Origin: JBHIET01 sp046760785 | GTDB taxonomy: Bacteria; Chloroflexota; Anaerolineae; B4-G1 | Direction of reading: 5' to 3' | Length of the DNA: 16,256 bases | Assembly: GCA_046760785.1 (NCBI GenBank) | Contig: JBHIET010000077.1 | Coordinates: forward strand, 1 to 16,256 | Shown here: one piece after another, positions 1-6,024 of the stretch | Layout: each line of letters opens with the position of its first letter | How positions within the stretch are numbered: position 1 is the stretch's first letter | Made by a program: the position numbers and the translations under genes | The notes under the pieces: generated by a model | The model's database searches: none | Told to the model about the DNA's origin: nothing | Seen by the model: the letters and a program-made list of their open reading frames with translations, nothing else

Positions 1-56
1 GCACTCAGGACGACTGGCCTGATTTAGCTGCTAGCGGAGTGCGAAATCTAGGTTAT
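1..56 (+). repeat. Dispersed repeat, copy A (left-truncated by window edge)
   Basis: The first 56 bases match 3938-3993 with one mismatch (t53 versus c3990), and match the reverse complement of the element near 16113-16167. The unit contains GCACTC and GAGTGC arms and a CCTGATTT/AAATCTAGG imperfect inverted repeat, so it can fold. It lies just downstream of the IMP dehydrogenase stop codon. The remaining bases to 120 show nothing recognisable. Confidence 0.9.
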
Positions 57-120
57 AGACGGAGGAAACCACGGCAAGGTTCCCATCACCCTATGTAGCC
101 AACAGGATCGCTGTCGCCAG

Positions 121-1632
121 TTACACGCGGGCGTAGGCGGAGTCTTTTTCTCTGAGGATGATATCGTGAACAGCGCCCTCTCTGATGCTGGCAGAGGAAA
201 CAAGCGTGATTCTGGCCTTCTCCTGAAGCTCCTCTATTGTGAGGGCACCGCAACTGCACATCGCGGCAATGATTTTGCTGACAGTCAACTCCAAGTTATC
301 CTTCAACTTCCCGGCGTAAGGCACGTAGCCGTCCACTCCCTCCTCGAAGGCGAGCCTTGACTCCCCGCCAACGTCGTATCTCTGCCAATTCGTCGCCCTG
401 TTTGATCCTTCAGCCCAGTACTCCTTGACGAAACTGCCATTAATCACGGCTTTTCTCGAAGGGCTTTCATCGAAACGGGCGAAGTATCGGCCCATCATGA
501 CGAAATTGGCGCCCATTGCCAGCGCCAAAACGATGTGGTAATCCTGAACAATTCCCCCATCGGAGCAGATAGGAACGTAGACACCGCTTTCCTCGAAGTG
601 CTCGTCCCTGGCCCTGGCCACCTCAATCAGCGCCGTCGCCTGACCACGACCGATGCCTTTCTGCTCCCTGGTGATACAGATAGAACCACCGCCGATACCG
701 ACCTTGACGAAGTCAGCACCGGCCTCGGCAAGATACAGGAAACCTTCCCGATCCACGACGTTGCCACCGCCTACCTTGACCTCACCGTCGTACTCTTCCT
801 TGACAAACTGGAGCGTGTCTCGCTGCCACTCAGTGAAACCATCGGAGGAATCAACACACAGCACATCAGCGCCAGCATCTACGAGAGCACGCACTCGCTC
901 TCGATAGTCCCTCGTATTTATACCGGCACCGACTATCAGCCTCTTTTCCTGATCCACCAGCTCGTTAGGATTTTCCTTGCTCTGATCATAATCCTTCCTG
1001 AAAACCAGGGAACAGAGATTCTGGTTCTCATCCACAATGGGCAGGGTGTTCAATTTATGCTCCCAGATGAGGTCATTGGCTTCGTGCAGGGTGATCCCCT
1101 CCTCTCCGTAAACGAGATTTGAGAAAGGAGTCATCAGCTCCTCTACTCTAGTGTTCGGATCACAGCGACTCAATCTGTAGTCTCTGCTGGTCAGAATACC
1201 CAGCAGTTTGCCATGAGAGGTGCCATCCTCCGTAACCGCCATCGTTGTGTGACCTGTTTGCTTGGCGAGTGCCAGAACATCTTCCAGTGTAGTAGCAGGC
1301 TTCACATTTGAATCACTCACCACAAAGCCGGCCTTGAATTTCTTCACTTCTCTGACCATGCCCGCTTGCTGCTCAATAGGCTGGGACGCGTAGATGAATG
1401 AGATGCCACCGCACCTGGCCAGGGCGATAGCCATATTGTGATCTGAAACGGACTGCATGATGGCAGAGGCAAAGGGAATGTTCAATTTCAGAGCGGGCTG
1501 TTCCCCTTCATCGAACTTCACAAGGGGAGTTTCGAGGCTCACATTCTCAGGAATATGACGTTTCTGGGTCAGATTGGGGATGAGCAGGTACTCGCTAAAA
1601 GTGTGTGCAGGTTCACGATAATAATAGGCCAT
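121..1632 (-). CDS. guaB: IMP dehydrogenase, atypical clade
   Basis: A 503-aa protein of the IMPDH/GMP reductase family. IMPDH oxidises IMP to XMP with NAD+, the first committed step of GMP synthesis in the cytoplasm. A catalytic (beta/alpha)8 barrel is interrupted at about residues 105-218 by a pair of CBS domains. The catalytic loop is GGGSICITREQ around Cys319, followed by GIGRGQATA instead of the common GVGVPQ. A GGNVV phosphate-side motif (289-293), SDGGI (357-361) and a mobile-flap Arg-Tyr (418-419) are visible. The CBS pair and full length favour IMPDH over GMP reductase. The start at 1632 is chosen because AGGAGG lies seven bases upstream and the promoter at 1716-1744 places transcription start near 1709; an in-frame ATG at 1713 would fall upstream of it. 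The gene looks AT-richer than its neighbours, and its loop resembles that of Firmicutes-type enzymes as I recall them, so acquisition by transfer is possible. Confidence 0.9.
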   Translation of the reverse strand: MAYYYREPAHTFSEYLLIPNLTQKRHIPENVSLETPLVKFDEGEQPALKLNIPFASAIMQSVSDHNMAIALARCGGISFIYASQPIEQQAGMVREVKKFKAGFVVSDSNVKPATTLEDVLALAKQTGHTTMAVTEDGTSHGKLLGILTSRDYRLSRCDPNTRVEELMTPFSNLVYGEEGITLHEANDLIWEHKLNTLPIVDENQNLCSLVFRKDYDQSKENPNELVDQEKRLIVGAGINTRDYRERVRALVDAGADVLCVDSSDGFTEWQRDTLQFVKEEYDGEVKVGGGNVVDREGFLYLAEAGADFVKVGIGGGSICITREQKGIGRGQATALIEVARARDEHFEESGVYVPICSDGGIVQDYHIVLALAMGANFVMMGRYFARFDESPSRKAVINGSFVKEYWAEGSNRATNWQRYDVGGESRLAFEEGVDGYVPYAGKLKDNLELTVSKIIAAMCSCGALTIEELQEKARITLVSSASIREGAVHDIILREKDSAYARV

Positions 1633-1683
1633 AACCAACCTCCTGGTTTTAGAATACATGCTGGAATCAATCGGGCCATCTCT

Positions 1684-1703
1684 GCCGATTTTACACCATC
1701 GGC
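1684..1703 (-). promoter_or_regulatory. Leader hairpin upstream of IMP dehydrogenase
   Basis: GCCGAT and ATCGGC form a 6-bp stem with an 8-base loop, inside the predicted 77-base leader between the promoter and the guaB start. No riboswitch family is recognised, and a role in regulation is speculative. Confidence 0.35.
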
Positions 1704-1715
1704 GCTTCTCCATCC

Positions 1716-1744
1716 ATTATACACGAACAGAGTAATCACGACAA
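1716..1744 (-). promoter_or_regulatory. Sigma-70-type promoter of IMP dehydrogenase
   Basis: Reading the minus strand, TTGTCG (1744-1739) is followed after exactly 17 bases by a perfect TATAAT (1721-1716). It sits 84 bases before the chosen guaB start, so guaB can be transcribed independently of the operon ending at 1771. Confidence 0.75.
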
Positions 1745-1770
1745 ACAACCTGCGCCAGCGAAGCGGTGAC

Positions 1771-2187
1771 CTAACGCGACTGTCCGGATTTCTGGAAAAG
1801 CCGTCGCACGTCCTTGCGGTTGAGATACCACCACGCCATAGCCAACACGAGCACTGCCTCGACACCGTTCAGCACCCCCAGGCTGAGATTCGTCCGGTTG
1901 GCGCACAGCTCCGGCCACTTGATGACGACGTTGACCAGCATCAACCCGAAGTAGATGCTGCATATCGCCAGCGTGAGCCAGCGGGCCCACTCCCGCAGCC
2001 GCAACAGTCCAACAGCGCTGATAAGAAACATCGCCGTTATGAGCAGGCCCACAAGCCCCCCCGTCAAGCCCGGCCCCTGCTCTCCCAGCAGGCCGCCGAT
2101 GAGCAACCACCCCAGAGCACGCAGTGCCAGGATCAGCAGCAGTGCACTGAGGAGCATCAAGCCCAGCGGCTGCCTCTGTGTCGTCAT
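1771..2187 (-). CDS. Small four-helix membrane protein, unknown function
   Basis: A 138-aa protein with about four hydrophobic spans (roughly residues 8-34, 41-64, 68-90 and 103-121) joined by short loops and ending in a basic tail (RKDVRRLFQKSGQSR). I do not recognise a named family; it resembles generic small integral membrane proteins of Chloroflexota. Its ATG at 2187 lies two bases past the era stop codon (2190-2192). A G-rich Shine-Dalgarno stretch (GGGGGGTG) lies within the last codons of era, so translation is probably coupled to era. The frame stays open further upstream within era, but that part is a shadow of the era coding sequence. Confidence 0.7.
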   Translation of the reverse strand: MTTQRQPLGLMLLSALLLILALRALGWLLIGGLLGEQGPGLTGGLVGLLITAMFLISAVGLLRLREWARWLTLAICSIYFGLMLVNVVIKWPELCANRTNLSLGVLNGVEAVLVLAMAWWYLNRKDVRRLFQKSGQSR

Positions 2188-2189
2188 CG

Positions 2190-3137
2190 TCACCCCCCAC
2201 GCACGCCGTATCCCAGGCGGCGCAACTCCTTCTCGTCTCGCCGCCAGCCCTTGCGCACCTTGACCCACAGATCGAGGTAGACCTGACCGCCGGTCATGCG
2301 CTCGATCTCCTGCCGCGCCGCCGCCCCAATCTGGCGCAGCATCTCTCCCCGCCGGCCGATGATGATGCCTTTCTGGGAGTCCTTTTCGACGAAGACATTC
2401 GCCGCCACATAGATCATTCCGTTCTCCCGCTCCTTGAACTCTTCCACGACGACGGCTACGGCGTGGGGCACCTCCTGGCGAGTGTAGCGCAACACCTGCT
2501 CGCGCACCAGCTCGGCGGCGATCTCCCGCTCGGTCTGGTCGGTGACCTGATCGCCCGGATAGTAGCGCGGCCCCTCCGGCAGCGCCCCGACGATCAGGCC
2601 CAGCAGTTCGTCCAGGTTCACCCCCTCCGTGGCGATGGTCATCATCCACTCGTGAAAGTAGGGCACCAGTTCCCAATAGCTTTGCGTGTGCGGCTTGACC
2701 TTCTCCGCCGGCAGCAAGTCCATCTTGTTGAGCACCAGGATGACCGGGGCCTGCGCGCGCTCCTGGAGCAACCCCGCAATCATGCGATCCTCCTCGGTGG
2801 GCATCACCGAGACGTCCACCATAAACAAGATTACGTCGGCGTCGGGGATGGCGCGGGTGGCGGTGGCGACCATGGCCTGGCCCAACTTGTGGCGGGGCCG
2901 GTGGAGACCGGGGGTGTCCACGAAGATGACCTGGGCGTCCCTGTCTTCAAGGGTGAGGATGCCCAGGATGCGGCTGCGCGTCGTCTGCGGCTTGGGCGAG
3001 ACGATGGCTACCTTCTGCCCCACGAAGCGGTTCATCAGCGTGGACTTGCCCACGTTGGGCCGGCCGATCACGGCGACGAAGCCGGAGCGGTGGTCCGGAG
3101 ATGTTTCGTCAAGGCTATAGGATTCTGTTTCGGTCAT
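2190..3137 (-). CDS. era: GTPase Era
   Basis: A 315-aa protein of usual Era length. Era is an essential GTPase that binds the 3' end of 16S rRNA and helps mature the 30S subunit. Visible motifs are G1 GRPNVGKS (25-32), the switch I PQTTR (50-54), G3 DTPG (74-77), G4 NKMD (137-140) and a C-terminal KH domain with GIIIGRRG (257-264), which contacts rRNA. The N-terminus carries about 18 extra residues before the G-domain. The ATG at 3137 overlaps the end of the upstream transporter gene by 23 bases. Its ribosome-binding purines (GAAGGG) come from the purine tract that also encodes the transporter tail. It is the middle gene of a three-gene operon. Confidence 0.96.
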   Translation of the reverse strand: MTETESYSLDETSPDHRSGFVAVIGRPNVGKSTLMNRFVGQKVAIVSPKPQTTRSRILGILTLEDRDAQVIFVDTPGLHRPRHKLGQAMVATATRAIPDADVILFMVDVSVMPTEEDRMIAGLLQERAQAPVILVLNKMDLLPAEKVKPHTQSYWELVPYFHEWMMTIATEGVNLDELLGLIVGALPEGPRYYPGDQVTDQTEREIAAELVREQVLRYTRQEVPHAVAVVVEEFKERENGMIYVAANVFVEKDSQKGIIIGRRGEMLRQIGAAARQEIERMTGGQVYLDLWVKVRKGWRRDEKELRRLGYGVRGG

Positions 3138-3810
3138 TGTACCCTTCTTCCTCTCCCCCTCTCCTTGTCTCCCCCTCTCCTCCTCTCCCTCTCTCAGGAA
3201 CTACATATATTCCGGGCAGGCTCACCAGCGTCACCGCTCCCTTCAGGAGAACGTTGGCCCAGAAGATGGACCACACCGTCGCAGCCGGCAACCGGCCACC
3301 GAAGGCCCCCCAGCAAAAAATGAGGCTATCCAGCGGCACGCTGATGGAGTTGCTGGTCAGCACCCGCGCCCACTGGTAACGGCGTGTGACTCGCGTGACC
3401 CACAGGTGGTAGACCTCGGTGTCGGTGAACTCGCTGGCGACCTCGGCGACGATGGAGGCGACGACGATGCGCCACACAGGCGTGAGCACGGCGGCGAACT
3501 CGCGCTGCAGCAGCCAGGTGGGGTCGGGCGGCAGCCAGGCGGCGAAGGCGAACAGGCCCGCCATCAGCAGGTTGATCACGCCAGCGGCGACAATAACGGT
3601 GCGCGCGGCCGCCCGCCCCAGCAGCTTGTGCACCAGGTCGCGCAGCGTGAAGGTGAAGGGATAGACGAAGGTGCCGGCGTCTATGCTGAACCCGACCACC
3701 CACGCAATCTTGAGACTGAGCACGTCGGAGAGCATCTGCGCCCCGATGTAGGCGGCAACGACGAGGACGCCAGCGGTGGTGAGGGTGGTTGTGTTGCCGG
3801 AACGGTTCAT
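3115..3810 (-). CDS. Queuosine precursor transporter, YhhQ/QPTR (VUT) family
   Basis: A 231-aa polytopic membrane protein, about six hydrophobic segments. The family imports queuosine precursors (preQ0/preQ1) used for tRNA wobble-base modification. The diagnostic SEFTDTEVYH stretch (126-135) and the PFTFTLRDLVHKLLG segment (51-65) match the family, as does SNSISVPLDSLIF (153-165). Residues about 206-231 form a low-complexity Arg/Gly/Glu tail not expected in the family; it is encoded by the purine-rich tract at 3142-3195 and runs into era. This looks like a stop-codon loss or repeat expansion. The start at 3810 has only a weak ribosome-binding site. Confidence 0.85.
   Translation of the reverse strand: MNRSGNTTTLTTAGVLVVAAYIGAQMLSDVLSLKIAWVVGFSIDAGTFVYPFTFTLRDLVHKLLGRAAARTVIVAAGVINLLMAGLFAFAAWLPPDPTWLLQREFAAVLTPVWRIVVASIVAEVASEFTDTEVYHLWVTRVTRRYQWARVLTSNSISVPLDSLIFCWGAFGGRLPAATVWSIFWANVLLKGAVTLVSLPGIYVVPERGRGGEGETRRGGEEEGYNDRNRIL
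3142..3195 (-). repeat. Homopurine/homopyrimidine tract at the transporter-era junction
   Basis: On the plus strand, 53 of these 54 bases are C or T, the single exception being g3167, arranged in CCCCCTCTCC-like units. On the coding strand it is all purine. It encodes the unusual tail of the transporter and supplies the purines before the era start codon. Confidence 0.85.
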
Positions 3811-3815
3811 TTGCT

Positions 3816-3842
3816 GGATAATCCGTTGTTATCCTGTAATCC
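3816..3842 (-). repeat. GGATTA-type dispersed repeat upstream of transporter gene
   Basis: The minus strand reads GGATTACAGGATAACAACGG followed by ATTATCC. It is similar to the segment at 15586-15608 that lies inside a coding region. It includes the GGATTATCC palindrome and sits six bases before the transporter start codon, where a ribosome-binding site would be expected. Confidence 0.5.
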
Positions 3843-3917
3843 GAGTTCTCTCTATGCCTGTTTTTCGCACCCCTGGAAATCGTAACAGTGATTGTACAGA
3901 TCATAGCCAAATCGCCC

Positions 3918-3992
3918 CTTCGATACGCCGCTTCGCGGCACTCAGGACGACTGGCCTGATTTAGCTGCTAGCGGAGTGCGAAATCTAGGCTA
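3918..3992 (+). repeat. Dispersed repeat, copy B
   Basis: These 75 bases match the reverse complement of 16113-16187 with one mismatch (a3947). The part from 3938 also matches copy A. It starts with a GCCGC-TTC-GCGGC hairpin, then the GCACTC...GAGTGC arms. The 19 bases at 3909-3927, overlapping its left edge, recur directly at 16225-16243. It marks the boundary between the transporter operon and the DGR RNA region. Confidence 0.9.
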
Positions 3993-3993
3993 T

Positions 3994-4290
3994 GGTGCCT
4001 CGCACCGGGTTTCGGTCAAACGGCCTACTCTCCGGCGCGAGGCCGCGCTGTCTTTGGCCCAGGCGTTGCCGCCGGACCGGGAACGGGCCTGGGTCTCTCC
4101 TCGCCGTAGCCGGCTCCCCGTGAGGAGTGGGCATCTGGGCGCGGTCGGAAAGGCGCTGGCGCAACGAAACCCCACGTTGTCGTTCCAGTTGTCGGGGTGG
4201 TTCCTGTTGCGGTAGGCGCAGCGGGCGTTGTTCTGGTTGTTGTTCCAGGAGCCGCCCCGCAGCACCTTGGGCCCGTCCCCACACTATTCG
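3994..4290 (-). ncRNA. Presumed DGR template RNA (TR plus 3' spacer), approximate ends
   Basis: In DGRs the template repeat is carried on a non-coding RNA whose sequence 3' of the TR is structured and needed for cDNA priming. Here the TR (4156-4265) is followed, in minus-strand direction, by 162 bases before the dispersed repeat. Two potential stems are seen in that spacer: CCCAGGC/GCCTGGG (4058-4064 with 4087-4093) and CTCCTC/GAGGAG (4097-4102 with 4122-4127). The TR reading frame resembles protein only because it mirrors the target gene. Exact ends and promoter are not visible; it may be processed from the operon transcript. Confidence 0.6.
4156..4265 (-). repeat. DGR template repeat (TR)
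   Basis: This 110-bp segment aligns without gaps to the VR at 6038-6147 (constant offset 1882). Differences fall at 4180, 4190, 4192, 4198, 4201, 4202, 4205, 4228, 4229, 4231, 4240, 4241, 4243 and 4244. At every one of these 14 positions the TR coding (minus) strand has A. The TR has 27 A and 83 non-A positions, and no non-A position differs. Conceptual translation gives an Asn-rich series of AAC codons (RGGSWNNNQNN, then RNRNHPDNWNDN), as expected where adenines are placed in codon positions 1 and 2. Homology stops abruptly outside 4156-4265. Confidence 0.97.
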
Positions 4291-4356
4291 TAGTGGCGAC
4301 TCGTAGTAGCGACTTCAGTCGCTCGTGAGGTCGGACGATTGAAATCGTCACTACGA
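4289..4356. repeat. Palindromic MITE/REP-like element between avd and TR
   Basis: Imperfect terminal inverted arms, CGTAGTGGCGAC (4289-4300) and ATCGTCACTACG (4344-4355), enclose two perfect hairpins. These are AGCGACT-TC-AGTCGCT (4308-4323) and GACGATT-GA-AATCGTC (4334-4349). The element overlaps the last codons of the avd gene and supplies its stop codon, and it lies 24 bases from the TR. Confidence 0.75.
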
Positions 4357-4698
4357 GCCATTTTCCAACTTCTGACGCCAACTCCCCAGCAATTTCCCCA
4401 CCTCGACGACCATCCCGGAGGCGTGTTCGTACTGGCCGAAGGGGAGGAACTTCAACTCCATCGCCAACCGCAAGCAGGTGCGCAGCATCTCCAGCTTGGC
4501 ATCGGCGCGACGCAACAGATCGCGCCTCTCCGCTGGCTTCACCTTGCGGGCCAGGATGAGCAGGTCGTTAAAGTCCAGCGCCGTGTCCTGGATGCGCTTG
4601 GCCAGGACGAAGCGTTGGCTCTTGGGGAAGGATTGTGTGACCGGGATGAGGTAGGCGATCAGGTCGTAGGTCTTGGAGTAAATAGGATAGTCAGGCAT
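4351..4698 (-). CDS. avd: DGR accessory variability determinant, Avd-like
   Basis: A 115-aa, mainly helical protein. Avd proteins are small basic four-helix bundles (related to the S23/IVP fold) that form a pentamer, bind the DGR reverse transcriptase and template RNA, and are needed for mutagenic cDNA synthesis. Recognisable family features are YDLIAYLIPVTQSFPKSQRF (11-30), the RIQDTALDFNDLLILAR segment (35-51), LRRADAKLEMLRTCLRLAMEL (62-82) and the C-terminal EVGKLLGSWRQ (99-109). The ATG at 4698 is chosen because family homology begins there; the frame is open further to 4782 but would overlap the RT gene. No strong ribosome-binding site is seen; a hairpin lies just upstream. The stop codon falls within the palindromic element at 4289-4356. 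Confidence 0.88.
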   Translation of the reverse strand: MPDYPIYSKTYDLIAYLIPVTQSFPKSQRFVLAKRIQDTALDFNDLLILARKVKPAERRDLLRRADAKLEMLRTCLRLAMELKFLPFGQYEHASGMVVEVGKLLGSWRQKLENGS

Positions 4699-4715
4699 AG
4701 GTACGTGTCCAACCC

Positions 4716-4738
4716 GCGCCGCCGTGAACAGGCGGCGC
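4716..4738 (-). other. Hairpin between RT and avd genes
   Basis: GCGCCGCC and GGCGGCGC form a perfect 8-bp stem with a 7-base loop (GTGAACA on the plus strand) in the 61-base gap between the RT stop and the avd start. No T-run follows, so a terminator is unlikely; it could stabilise or space the transcript. Confidence 0.5.
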
Positions 4739-4759
4739 TGGAAACCCAGCACTGGCTCT

Positions 4760-5875
4760 TCAGGCCGGTGCGGTCTCACCACCGGCGAAACTCACCTCGC
4801 CCAGCAGACGGCCCCGCAGCCGGTAGGTCTGGGCGTGGGCGGCGTGGGCCAGCCAGCCCTGCACCGAAAGTCGCACCTCCTCGGCGCTCAGTTCCCCGGC
4901 CTCGTACCCCGCGCGCAGCCGGCGTAGCCGCCGGGCGAAAGCGTGCACCTTGGGGTGCTGCAAGCGCCGGTAGTAGGGAAAGACGCGGAAGCCGAGGAAC
5001 GGGATGCCGGTGCGGGTGGGATAGACGACCGCCCGCTCCTCGTGCAGCGTCAGCCGCAGGCCGGCCAGATGGTCAATGATAGCGCCACGCCAGATATGCA
5101 GTGTGGACTTATCATCGTGGAAGAGCAGAAAGTCGTCGCAGTAGCGCACGTAGCAACGGCAGCGCAACTGCTGCTTGACGAACTGGTCCAGGCTGTTGAG
5201 ATAGACGTTGGCCCAGAACTGCGAGGTCAGGTTGCCGATGGGCAGCCCCCGAGGCCGGGTGACAGTGAAGAGATCGTCGCCGGGGAACCAGACCATCTCG
5301 TACTCGTTCGCCAGGGCGGGCACACCGGCGCTGCTTTCCAGGATGCGGTCAATCAGCCCCAGCACGTCCCGATCGGCGATGTGACGGGCCAGCATCCCGC
5401 GCAGCAACCGGTGATCCACGCTGGGAAAGAACTGGCGCACGTCGCATTGCAGCACGTAGCGGCAGCGGCGGGCGAACTCCTGGCAGCGATCCACAGCGGC
5501 GTGGGTGCCCTTGCCCACACGACAGGCGTAGGAATCGTGGATGAAGCGGGCTTCAAAGATAGGCTGGATCACGTTGCATAGGGCGTGGTGCACGACCCGG
5601 TCGCGGAAGGGAGCAGCCGAGATGAGCCGCCGTTTGGGCGCCCACAGCCGGTCGCGCCGCCAGGGCCCGACGACAAAGTGGCGGTAGGGACCGGGGCGGT
5701 AGGTCTTATCCCGCAGTTCGGTGTGCAGCGCCCACAGGTTCTCCTCCAGGCGATATTCAAAGGCGGCCACGGCGTCGTGCTTCCGCTTCCCGCCCCGCCG
5801 CGCCTTGCGGTAGGCCAGGTAGAGGTTCTCGAAACTGTAGACTTGAGGGTAGAGGTTCTTGAATGTTTTGGGCAT
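4760..5875 (-). CDS. DGR reverse transcriptase
   Basis: A 371-aa RNA-directed DNA polymerase that copies the template RNA into adenine-mutagenised cDNA. The palm motifs are in order: RVVHHAL (93-99), CDVRQFFPSV with catalytic Asp145 (144-153), RGLPIGNLTSQF (209-220), YCDD with Asp247/Asp248 (245-248) and FLGFRVFP (293-300). The GNLTSQ motif, where group II intron RTs have QGxxxSP, is a hallmark of DGR enzymes. It lacks the maturase and endonuclease domains of intron proteins and the retron-type context. It lies 150 bases after the target gene and 61 before avd, all on the same strand. The start at 5875 has only a weak ribosome-binding site. The C-terminal 60 residues are basic (RRLRRLRAGYEAGE), suited to RNA binding. 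Confidence 0.97.
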   Translation of the reverse strand: MPKTFKNLYPQVYSFENLYLAYRKARRGGKRKHDAVAAFEYRLEENLWALHTELRDKTYRPGPYRHFVVGPWRRDRLWAPKRRLISAAPFRDRVVHHALCNVIQPIFEARFIHDSYACRVGKGTHAAVDRCQEFARRCRYVLQCDVRQFFPSVDHRLLRGMLARHIADRDVLGLIDRILESSAGVPALANEYEMVWFPGDDLFTVTRPRGLPIGNLTSQFWANVYLNSLDQFVKQQLRCRCYVRYCDDFLLFHDDKSTLHIWRGAIIDHLAGLRLTLHEERAVVYPTRTGIPFLGFRVFPYYRRLQHPKVHAFARRLRRLRAGYEAGELSAEEVRLSVQGWLAHAAHAQTYRLRGRLLGEVSFAGGETAPA

Positions 5876-5897
5876 GGATATTCAGAAAAAGATCCGT

Positions 5898-5950
5898 GGT
5901 AGGGGCAGGCCTTGCGCCTGCCCTGGGCGACCGCAAGGGTCGCCCCTACC
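5898..5950. repeat. Cruciform-forming repeat (GGTAGGGGC...GCCCCTACC)
   Basis: Outer arms GGTAGGGGC and GCCCCTACC enclose two perfect hairpins, GGGCAGGC-CTTGC-GCCTGCCC region (5903-5923) and GGGCGACC-GCAAG-GGTCGCCC (5925-5945). A shorter relative is at 13494-13525. It lies between the target gene and the RT gene, about 90 bp downstream of the VR. Confidence 0.85.
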
Positions 5951-5966
5951 CCGAAACCACCCGCGA

Positions 5967-5981
5967 CCGCGCTTCGCGCGG
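5967..5981 (-). other. Short GC hairpin downstream of VR
   Basis: CCGCGC and GCGCGG pair around a three-base loop (GAA on the minus strand), about 57 bp past the VR end. Some DGRs need a hairpin or cruciform just downstream of VR for efficient retrohoming. This one is a candidate, but it could equally be part of the genome-wide repeat next to it. Confidence 0.45.
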
Positions 5982-5992
5982 ATTCAACTGCA

Positions 5993-6024
5993 TGACAGAT
6001 GACAAACGACAGGTGACAGATGAC
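5993..6024. repeat. Direct repeat next to target stop codon
   Basis: TGACAGATGAC occurs at 5993-6003 and again at 6014-6024, separated by ten bases. The second copy abuts the stop codon of the target gene (6025-6027). Only two units are present. Confidence 0.8.

Noticed and set aside
1633..1713. An upstream ATG for IMP dehydrogenase at 1713
   Set aside because: It lies upstream of the predicted transcription start near 1709 and has no ribosome-binding site; the ATG at 1632 has AGGAGG.
2188..2676. Upstream extension of the four-helix membrane protein frame
   Set aside because: This part is out of frame with and fully inside era, and its composition is that of a shadow frame; the ATG at 2187 begins the hydrophobic protein.
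3990..4265. A minus-strand frame beginning LRGGSWNNNQ that looks like the end of an FGE protein
   Set aside because: It is the conceptual translation of the template repeat and its spacer; similarity stops at the TR edge and there is no ribosome-binding site or domain before it.
4699..4782. A longer avd start at 4782
   Set aside because: The extra 28 residues have no family resemblance and would overlap the end of the RT gene; homology begins at the ATG at 4698.
4760..5875. Group II intron or retron reverse transcriptase
   Set aside because: No maturase or endonuclease region, no intron RNA or retron ncRNA; the GNLTSQ motif plus TR/VR identify a DGR enzyme.
5993..6024. Start of a CRISPR array
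   Set aside because: Only two 11-bp units with a 10-base spacer and no cas genes.
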